Assembly: GCA_947476855.1 (NCBI GenBank)
Contig: CANJSR010000357.1
Span: 1-5,281, forward strand
DNA length: 5,281 bases
Origin: Acetobacteraceae bacterium
GTDB taxonomy: Bacteria > Pseudomonadota > Alphaproteobacteria > Acetobacterales > Acetobacteraceae
Direction of reading: 5' to 3'
Position numbers and translations under genes: made by a program. The notes below the pieces were generated by a model. That model searched no databases. It worked only from the letters and a program-made list of their open reading frames with translations, and was not told the origin of the DNA. Within the stretch, counting starts at the first letter, position 1. The number at the start of each line of letters is the position of its first letter. Shown here piece by piece: positions 1 to 4,287 of this stretch.

Positions 1-645
1 CCGCCCGCCATGCGGGGACGGGAAGGGCGCCTTGCCCAGCACACCCGGGGCCACGACGTCCCAGGCCCAAAGCCGAGCGGTCTCGGTTTCGGCGGCGTAG
101 AGGGTTTTGCCGTCGGGGGAGAGGCCGATCCCGTTCGGGGTCAGGATCGGATGCGCGACCTCCTTGATCATCGAGCCATCGGCCAGCGCGTAGTACAGCC
201 CGCCCCAGTCACGATCCCGCGCCCGCGCCTTGCCCAGGTCGGTGAAGTAGAACCCGCCTAGCCCGTCGAACACCAGGTCGTTCGGCCCGAGCAGCTTGTG
301 GGACCCGCAGCGGTCATACAGCGTGGTCAGCTTGCCGGTCTTGGGGTCCAGCCGCTCAATCCGGCCGCCCGTGTAGTCGGTGGAGGGGCCGGCGGGGCGG
401 AGCATGTTCCACTCCGACCGCCAGGAGAACCCGCCGTTGTTGCAGATATAGAAGGCGCCATCGGGGCCGACCGCGAGGCCGTTGGGGCCGCCGCCGGTAT
501 GGGCGATCACCTCGGTCGTGCCGTCCATCTTCACGCGGGTGACGGTCTGCCGCTCGATTTCGGTCAGGACGATCGATCCGTCCTTCATGGCGACCGGCGC
601 TTCCGGAAAGCGCAGCCCTGTCGCGATGATCCTGATATTGGCCAT
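1..645 (-). CDS. SMP-30/gluconolactonase/LRE-family protein, 3' end cut off by window edge
   Basis: This is the N-terminal 215 residues of a six-bladed beta-propeller hydrolase of the SMP-30/gluconolactonase family, metal-dependent enzymes that open sugar lactones or related esters. No stop codon is reached, so the C-terminal third is missing. Visible family signatures are the early RFPEAPV segment (E15, the usual first metal ligand), GGGPNGLAVGPDG (51-63), LGPNDLVFDGLGGFYFTD (119-136) and LTPNGIGLSPDGKTLY (168-183), the last carrying the conserved metal-ligand Asn. The aspartate that family members place near residue 200 lies at or beyond the cut. There is no signal peptide, so it is probably cytoplasmic. 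The ATG start is supported by a strong GGGGGAG Shine-Dalgarno (654-660) 8 nt upstream. It is transcribed divergently from the ligase-like gene. Family membership is secure; the substrate cannot be read from the sequence. Confidence 0.93.
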   Translation of the reverse strand, partial: MANIRIIATGLRFPEAPVAMKDGSIVLTEIERQTVTRVKMDGTTEVIAHTGGGPNGLAVGPDGAFYICNNGGFSWRSEWNMLRPAGPSTDYTGGRIERLDPKTGKLTTLYDRCGSHKLLGPNDLVFDGLGGFYFTDLGKARARDRDWGGLYYALADGSMIKEVAHPILTPNGIGLSPDGKTLYAAETETARLWAWDVVAPGVLGKAPFPSPHGGR

Positions 646-699
646 GTCGGTTTCTCCCCCGTCGTTCTCCTGGTCTGTGGAAACTAGCCGATCTGGCGG

Positions 700-730
700 C
701 CAAAGGAAGAGACGCGGCGCTAACCTTTGG
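700..730. promoter_or_regulatory. 7-bp perfect inverted repeat in divergent spacer
   Basis: CCAAAGG (700-706) and CCTTTGG (724-730) form a perfect inverted repeat with 17 nt between the arms. It sits in the spacer between the minus-strand SMP-30 gene (start at 645) and the plus-strand ligase-like gene. Arm centres are 24 bp apart, which could suit a dimeric regulator acting on both genes. As RNA it would form a stem covering the alternative TTG start at 727. No clear -35/-10 pair was seen on either strand of this spacer. The repeat is seen directly; the operator role is inference. Confidence 0.35.
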
Positions 731-759
731 TTCACTTCTTCGCGGCATGCTGCGGACGC

Positions 760-2076
760 ATGCATGGTTTCGCTCTCCCCCTCGCGCCTGTCCTGACCCT
801 GGCCGTCCCGCTGCTTGGTGCCGTGGGGCTGGTGATGGTCGCCCCGGTACTGTGGCTGCCGGCGCTGGGATTGATGGCGGTGCTGGGCGTCGGGCTGCTG
901 GCGCTGCGCCATCCGACCGTGTTCTGCGTCGCGTGGCTGCTGGTCACTGGCGCGACCGTCGAGATGGCGTTGCTGGACCTGATCGGGCTCGCCGCCTTCC
1001 AGATGACCATCGCGGTTGAGAAAGCGGCGGGCCTGGCGCTGGCGGCGGTCTGCGCGGTACGCTGGGGTTGGCGGCTCGATCCGCTCAATCCTGCCTGGGC
1101 CTTTGCCGCCATGGGCGTGCTGGGCCTGGCGGTGGGGTTGCATCCCGATCTGCCGCCGCAGGACAACCTGCGGTCGCTGTTCGGCTCCATCGCCCCCTTC
1201 GCCTTCTGCTTCTGCCGCATCCCGCGGGACCGCGCCGCGATCCTGCTGGCGACCGTGCGCTGGTGCCCGGTGGTCGCGGTGTCGTGCGGCGTGGTCCTGA
1301 CGCTGGCCGGCCTGCGCCCCTTGTTCGTGGAGGGCGGAGGGCTGCGCCTGGCCGGCGTCGGACACCCGGCCTTCCTCGCGGGAGTGACCCTGGTCGGCGT
1401 CTATGCCTGCCTGATCGAGATGTTCCGCCGCGACCAGGCCGCTGATCGCTGGCTGCTGGTGGTCAACCTGGTCATCCTGCTGCTGACCGGCGCCCGCGCC
1501 CCGATGGCTTATGGGGCCGCGGTGATCCTGCTGAGTCTGACCTTCCTCCGCGCCCCGGCCTTTCCCGCGATCCGGCGTGGCTTCCTGATCCTGGGTGCGG
1601 TCTGTGCCGTGCCGATCGTGATTGCCCTGGCCGGGGATCTGTCCGATGTCCGCGTCTTCCATCTGCTGACCACCGACGCCGGGAACCTCAGCGGGCGGGA
1701 ACGGCTCTGGCCGCTGTTCGAGGCGGCGACCGAGGGCGCGCCCTGGTTCGGCTGGGGCATCGGCGCCGGCAATATCGTCATCCCGCCCGGCAGCGCGGTG
1801 GCCAAGCTGCTTCGCACCTGGGCGGCGCATAACGAGTATCTCCGCATCCGGGTGGAGGGCGGCTGGATCGGTCTTGGCCTGCTGATCGCGATGTTCACCA
1901 CCTGGGTGATCGTCCGCACCGCGCCGCTGGCGCATTCTGATCGCTGGATCATGCGGTTCGTGTTCCTGGCCCTCGCCGCCCACGCGATCACGGACAACGT
2001 CCTGATCTCCACCCCGGCCTGCGTGCTGTTCACCTTCGCCGCGGCGGTTTTCGCGTCATCCGAGCGTCGATCCTGA
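760..2076 (+). CDS. O-antigen ligase/polymerase-like (Wzy_C) integral membrane protein
   Basis: This 438-residue, very hydrophobic inner-membrane protein probably has 10 or more transmembrane segments and resembles the O-antigen ligase/polymerase superfamily (WaaL, Wzy and exopolysaccharide relatives). These proteins join or polymerise undecaprenyl-linked sugar chains on the periplasmic side. Visible marks are RLAGVGHPAFLAG (196-208), LLTGARAP (241-248), a long soluble loop with SGRERLWPLFEA (311-322) and WFGWGIGAG (329-337), then AHNEYLRIRVEGGWIGLG (356-373), the family's conserved late-loop histidine region, followed by the last helices. The start is uncertain: ATG at 760 opens directly into a hydrophobic segment but has no good Shine-Dalgarno, while an in-frame TTG at 727 would add 11 residues; a stop at 721 excludes anything longer. 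No glycosyltransferase or export genes are adjacent, so the glycan is unknown. The doxX-like gene follows after 56 nt and could be cotranscribed. Confidence 0.85.
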   Translation: MHGFALPLAPVLTLAVPLLGAVGLVMVAPVLWLPALGLMAVLGVGLLALRHPTVFCVAWLLVTGATVEMALLDLIGLAAFQMTIAVEKAAGLALAAVCAVRWGWRLDPLNPAWAFAAMGVLGLAVGLHPDLPPQDNLRSLFGSIAPFAFCFCRIPRDRAAILLATVRWCPVVAVSCGVVLTLAGLRPLFVEGGGLRLAGVGHPAFLAGVTLVGVYACLIEMFRRDQAADRWLLVVNLVILLLTGARAPMAYGAAVILLSLTFLRAPAFPAIRRGFLILGAVCAVPIVIALAGDLSDVRVFHLLTTDAGNLSGRERLWPLFEAATEGAPWFGWGIGAGNIVIPPGSAVAKLLRTWAAHNEYLRIRVEGGWIGLGLLIAMFTTWVIVRTAPLAHSDRWIMRFVFLALAAHAITDNVLISTPACVLFTFAAAVFASSERRS

Positions 2077-2098
2077 TGTAACGTTCGCGCACCGGCCG
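2076..2098 (+). promoter_or_regulatory. candidate ECF-type promoter upstream of the doxX-like gene
   Basis: GATGTAACG (2076-2084) lies 48 nt before the doxX-like ATG and recurs at 3307-3315 upstream of the anti-sigma gene. In both places GCCG follows 11 nt after the 9-mer (2095-2098 and 3326-3329). The AAC-containing core is typical of ECF -35 elements, so this may be a target of the sigma factor encoded at 2510-3274. The -10 part is not convincing, and a 9-mer repeat can occur by chance in 5 kb, so this is a hypothesis. Confidence 0.3.
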
Positions 2099-2126
2099 TG
2101 TCCCATTCCCAGGAACACAAGGGACA
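2099..2126 (+). promoter_or_regulatory. inverted repeat overlapping the doxX-like Shine-Dalgarno
   Basis: TGTCCC (2099-2104) is perfectly complementary to GGGACA (2121-2126). The 3' arm includes most of the likely ribosome binding site AAGGGA (2119-2124), so a folded leader could hide it. The stem is only 6 bp with a 16-nt loop, so a regulatory effect is possible but unproven. Confidence 0.25.
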
Positions 2127-2132
2127 ATCGCC

Positions 2133-2582
2133 ATGCACCGCATCCACCGCCTGCTGACCTGGCCAGCCGCGCTGTTCATCGCCTTCATCTTCCTCTGGTA
2201 TGAGCAGTACAAGCTCACCGGAAACCAGGGATCGGTGGAGTTGTTCACCATCCTGTCCGACTGGCTGTATCTGGACGGCTACGAAAAGCCCTTCCGCCTG
2301 ACCGTGGCGACCGCCGAGATCATCGCTTCGGTCCTGGTCGTCATCCCGGTGACACGGATGTTCGGGGCGCTGCTGTCGTTGGGGATCATCTCCGGCGCCA
2401 TCTTCTTCCATGTCGCCAGCCCGCTGGGCATCGACCCCTACAACGACGGCGGAACCCTGTTCAAGGAAGCCTGCGCGGTCTGGGTGAGTTCCGTGTTCAT
2501 CCTGGCGTCCTACCGCGCCGAACTGATCGCCCTGGCCCAGCGCTGGCTGCCGGGGGCCAGAAGCCCCGCCGCCACGGCGTGA
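2133..2582 (+). CDS. DoxX-like four-helix membrane protein
   Basis: This is a 149-residue integral membrane protein with four predicted helices at about 8-23, 55-72, 76-93 and 109-125, the usual size and fold of DoxX-like proteins. Family-like segments are YEQYKLTGNQGSVELFTIL (23-41) after helix 1, and FFHVASPLGIDPYNDGGTLF (91-110), where the histidine near the end of helix 3 and the LG...ND.G.LF pattern are typical. The molecular function of most DoxX-like proteins is not established; some relatives belong to redox or metal stress modules under ECF sigma control. The ATG is supported by AAGGGA (2119-2124) with 8 nt spacing. It follows the ligase-like gene after 56 nt and converges on the ECF sigma gene, sharing 73 bp at the 3' ends. 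Its promoter region carries the GATGTAACG motif also found before the anti-sigma gene. Family assignment is good; the role is unknown. Confidence 0.82.
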   Translation: MHRIHRLLTWPAALFIAFIFLWYEQYKLTGNQGSVELFTILSDWLYLDGYEKPFRLTVATAEIIASVLVVIPVTRMFGALLSLGIISGAIFFHVASPLGIDPYNDGGTLFKEACAVWVSSVFILASYRAELIALAQRWLPGARSPAATA

Positions 2583-3274
2583 GCCCACTCCCACGCGATC
2601 TGGAACGCCATCCCCGTCCGGGTTCGCCTGGGCGGGGTCACCTTGCCGGGCGGCGTCCGCAGCAGGGCGTCTATCGTCTGGCGCACCCGTCCCCGCGCCC
2701 GGTGCAGCAGCACGCGCTGGTTTTCCGGGCTGATGCCCAGCAGGGCACAGGTCGTCTCCGCGTCCTGGCCTTCGAGGTCGCGGAGGGTGATCACGGCCTT
2801 CTGGCCCGCCGGCAGCGTCTCTATCACCGCCATCGCGTGGTCCCAGAACTGCCGCCCGCCGACCACCCGCTCGGGGTCGATCTCGTCCCACAGGGCCGGG
2901 ATTTCCGCCCAGTGCCCGTCCGGTTTGAAGGCGCTTGCGGGCATCGCGCGTTCCCCCGGTGCCGATCCTTCCAGCACCAGGCCGACCGTCCGGCTCTCCC
3001 GTCCGATCCGGGTCCGCGCCCGGTTCAGCACGATCGAGAACACCCAGGTGGTCAGGCTCGACCGGCCCTCGAACCGTCCGATCCCCGCGAAAACCGCCAG
3101 CCACGCATCCTGCACCACTTCCTCCGCCTGCGCTCGGCTGCCAATGATGGAGGCGGCGACGGAGGTCAGGGAGGCATGGAAGCGCTGGATCAAGACTCGG
3201 TACGCGGCGTCATCACCCCGCCGCAGGCGGGCGAGGAAGGCCGGATCATCGAATTCCCGCGCGTGTTTCAGCAT
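2510..3274 (-). CDS. ECF-family RNA polymerase sigma factor (sigma-70 family)
   Basis: This 254-residue alternative sigma factor would direct RNA polymerase to a stress regulon. Region 2 spans about 12-92: FHASLTSVAASIIGS, then the core-binding EEVVQDAWLAVFAGIGRFEG (51-70) and the -10-recognising SLTTWVFSIVLNRARTRI (73-90). A long linker (about 92-145) contains DGHWAEIPALW. Region 4 spans about 146-205: LPAGQKAVITLRDLEGQDAETTCALLGI, then the helix-turn-helix SPENQRVLLHRARGRVRQ (182-199). ATG at 3274 is chosen because GGGAGAA (3281-3287) lies 6 nt upstream; an in-frame GTG at 3295 would add 7 residues but put that site inside the gene. At 254 aa it is longer than most ECF factors. The last ~50 residues, after region 4, are not family-like, and the final ~24 are encoded antisense to the doxX-like gene. 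The probable anti-sigma gene is divergent, 98 bp away, rather than downstream in an operon. Confidence 0.95.
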   Translation of the reverse strand: MLKHAREFDDPAFLARLRRGDDAAYRVLIQRFHASLTSVAASIIGSRAQAEEVVQDAWLAVFAGIGRFEGRSSLTTWVFSIVLNRARTRIGRESRTVGLVLEGSAPGERAMPASAFKPDGHWAEIPALWDEIDPERVVGGRQFWDHAMAVIETLPAGQKAVITLRDLEGQDAETTCALLGISPENQRVLLHRARGRVRQTIDALLRTPPGKVTPPRRTRTGMAFQIAWEWAHAVAAGLLAPGSQRWARAISSAR

Positions 3275-3280
3275 CCAGAC

Positions 3281-3287
3281 TTCTCCC
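3281..3287 (-). promoter_or_regulatory. Shine-Dalgarno deciding the sigma factor start
   Basis: GGGAGAA on the minus strand ends 6 nt before ATG 3274. It makes that ATG more likely than the upstream GTG at 3295, which has no comparable site. Confidence 0.7.
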
Positions 3288-3306
3288 GCGCGCACGCATG
3301 ACTAAG

Positions 3307-3329
3307 ATGTAACGCGATCGGCCCTGCCG
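3307..3329 (+). promoter_or_regulatory. candidate ECF-type (autoregulated) promoter of the anti-sigma gene
   Basis: GATGTAACG (3307-3315) followed after 11 nt spacing by GCCG (3326-3329) repeats the arrangement found before the doxX-like gene. It lies in the 98-bp spacer between the divergent sigma and anti-sigma genes, where an autoregulatory promoter would be expected. The downstream half is not a recognisable -10, so confidence is low. Confidence 0.3.
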
Positions 3330-3362
3330 GGACAGAAGAGATACCAGCACCGAGCTGACAAC

Positions 3363-3367
3363 GGAGG
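3363..3367 (+). promoter_or_regulatory. Shine-Dalgarno pointing to an ATT start for the anti-sigma gene
   Basis: GGAGG ends 5 nt before ATT 3373, a normal Shine-Dalgarno distance. The first ATG of the frame (3391) is 23 nt downstream of it, too far for efficient initiation. With the conserved cysteine codon at 3382, this argues that translation starts upstream of the ATG. Confidence 0.5.
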
Positions 3368-3372
3368 CGACG

Positions 3373-3621
3373 ATTCCCACCTGCCGCGATATGGCCGAAC
3401 GGGTCACGGACTATTTGGAGGGCGCGCTGTCGCTGTCGTCGCGCCTTGGCGCGCGCATGCACCTGGCGCTGTGCCCGTCCTGCCGGCGGTATTTCGACCA
3501 GATGCGGAAGACGATTCGGCTGCTGGCGGATGCGCCGCCCGCGCCGCCCCCGGACGGAGTCGCGGACAAGGTGATCGCGGCGGTTCGGCGCGATGGGCAA
3601 GGTCAGCCGACCGGCGATTGA
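3373..3621 (+). CDS. zinc-finger (ZAS/zf-HC2-type) anti-sigma factor, probable non-ATG start
   Basis: This small soluble protein, 82 residues from ATT 3373, should bind and hold back the adjacent ECF sigma factor. From that start it carries C4-x25-H30-x3-C34-x2-C37, exactly the zinc-binding ligand spacing of ZAS anti-sigma factors (RsrA/ChrR-type N-terminal domain), within CRDMAERVTDYLEGAL (4-19) and HLALCPSCRRYFDQMRKTI (30-48). A Pro/Ala linker (DAPPAPPPDG, 53-62) and a short charged tail follow; there is no transmembrane helix, so it is cytoplasmic. The usual start prediction, ATG 3391, would delete C4. ATT 3373 has GGAGG 5 nt upstream. An alternative is CTG 3355, giving an MTTEATIPTC N-terminus, but with a poor Shine-Dalgarno; an in-frame stop at 3310 limits extension. 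A redox or metal signal through the CHCC site is inferred from the family. The product is confident; the exact start is not. Confidence 0.8.
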   Translation: MPTCRDMAERVTDYLEGALSLSSRLGARMHLALCPSCRRYFDQMRKTIRLLADAPPAPPPDGVADKVIAAVRRDGQGQPTGD

Positions 3622-3905
3622 TCATCCGGCGCCGGTTTGCCGGGCAATTGCCTTCGTATCGATCGTGTCGCGGTTTAGCCCCAGGCGCGCGGTCTTGCCG
3701 AACCATATTTTTGCCCCACGTTAACCTTTCATTAGGAACATTCCTGTAGTCCTGATGAGGAAGGACCGAACCAGGACGGTGCGGTCGACGGTTGCGGAGG
3801 GACGGAATGTGCCTTGTCGCCGTGGCGGGTCGTGATGCGGGATGGCGGCGTCCGGATGGGACGCGGGCGCGGGAATCCCCTGGCCAGCCTGTTACCCGAA
3901 TTAAC

Positions 3906-3938
3906 TTGAACTTCGTCGAACCCGACGTTCACTATAAT
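3906..3938 (+). promoter_or_regulatory. possible vegetative promoter (TATAAT)
   Basis: A perfect TATAAT lies at 3933-3938, unusual in such GC-rich DNA. TTGAAC at 3906-3911 resembles a -35 box, but the 21-nt spacer is longer than the usual 16-18. A short dyad, GAAC-N5-GTTC (3918-3930), lies between them. It would transcribe toward prkA with about 340 nt of leader, or a separate small RNA. Confidence 0.25.
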
Positions 3939-3986
3939 TCCATTCTGCCAAACAGGCCGCGTAAGCCGGTAGGCGGGGCGTCGTCC

Positions 3987-4005
3987 GGACCGGTTCGATC
4001 GGTCC
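3987..4005 (+). repeat. 6-bp perfect hairpin in the intergenic region
   Basis: GGACCG (3987-3992) and CGGTCC (4000-4005) pair perfectly around a 7-nt loop, with a possible extra G-U pair leaving a TTCGA loop. It is followed by AAGGGGG rather than a T-run, so it is not a typical terminator. It may be structure within a leader or small RNA. Confidence 0.35.
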
Positions 4006-4208
4006 AAGGGGGCATGAAACGTCCATTCGCGCGGTCGGGCCGGCTTGTCGCTCGCATTTCAGACGCCCTGAAACGCGAGAGGTGGCCTACGGTCTTTGTG
4101 CCTGACCAATCGTCTGCACTTCCCATCGGCGAACACAGCTGGGTCGCGGGAAGGCGACGGTACAATCTTGCAAAATCGTGGCGTAAGAAAATTTTGTTCA
4201 CATCCCCG

Positions 4209-4222
4209 GTGGGCTGTGGGCT
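4209..4222 (+). repeat. tandem GTGGGCT repeat
   Basis: Two perfect back-to-back copies of GTGGGCT stand directly upstream of the -24/-12-like element of prkA. Their 7-bp period is not a helical turn, so a binding site is doubtful. Confidence 0.4.
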
Positions 4223-4226
4223 AGGC

Positions 4227-4242
4227 TAGCACCCATCTTGCA
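4227..4242 (+). promoter_or_regulatory. sigma-54 (RpoN)-like -24/-12 promoter of prkA
   Basis: TAGCAC (4227-4232), 5 nt, then TTGCA (4238-4242) matches the RpoN consensus TGGCAC-N5-TTGCA at every specified base but one: A replaces the first G of the -24 GG pair. The spacing is exactly right. It lies 45 nt upstream of the prkA ATG, giving a predicted start near 4253 and a leader of about 35 nt. In Escherichia coli the homologous yeaGH operon is transcribed by sigma-54 with NtrC, which supports the reading. The mismatch falls in a highly conserved position, and no clear NtrC-type enhancer was seen upstream. Confidence 0.45.
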
Positions 4243-4287
4243 TGGGACCCGAAAGAATCCACCCGTAGCAAACACAGGAGCGGCCGA

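Larger units (their letters stand above)
3622..4287. other. 666-bp region without a convincing gene
   Basis: I see no protein here that looks real. Open frames on both strands give Arg/Pro/Gly-rich or compositionally odd products with no recognisable motifs and no good ribosome sites. The stretch alternates GC-rich and AT-richer patches, as promoter regions do. It contains TTAA-N7-TTAG (3721-3735), an inverted repeat GTCCTG/CAGGAC (3749-3777), a TATAAT hexamer (3933-3938), a GGACCG/CGGTCC hairpin (3987-4005), an inverted repeat CAAAAT/ATTTTG (4171-4196), a tandem GTGGGCT (4209-4222) and a sigma-54-like element (4227-4242). No strong intrinsic terminator with a T-run follows the anti-sigma gene. 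A small RNA or a long regulated prkA leader are both possible. Confidence 0.6.

Noticed and set aside
732..1220. 162-codon minus-strand open frame opposite the ligase-like gene
   Set aside because: It is Ser/Thr/Ala-rich with no motif, and it lies antisense to a clear membrane protein.
1509..3104. 531-codon open frame on the minus strand
   Set aside because: It lies antisense to the ligase-like and doxX-like genes and out of frame with the sigma gene. Its product is low-complexity Arg/Gly/Asp-rich, typical of a GC-rich shadow frame.
2579..3305. Long plus-strand open frames (240 and 220 codons) opposite the sigma factor
   Set aside because: They mirror a well-supported ECF sigma gene in GC-rich DNA and have no family-like segments.
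3624..3648. GC-rich dyad after the anti-sigma stop (CCGGCGCCGG, GCCGG) as a terminator
   Set aside because: The stems are short and no T-run follows, so an intrinsic terminator cannot be supported.
3749..3790. Hammerhead-ribozyme-like core (CTGATGA at 3752-3758, then GAAC)
   Set aside because: The second conserved block is GAAC rather than GAAA, stem II would be only 2 bp, and no convincing stem III with a cleavage site follows. It is most likely chance.
3987..4005. tRNA T-arm-like hairpin containing GGTTCGAT
   Set aside because: The pairing register is shifted relative to a real T-arm, and there is no acceptor, D or anticodon arm around it.
3792..4229. 145-codon open frame on the plus strand in the gene-free stretch
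   Set aside because: The product is Arg/Gly/Pro-rich with no hydrophobic core or known motif, and it runs through the putative promoter and the hairpin of this region. I read it as non-coding.
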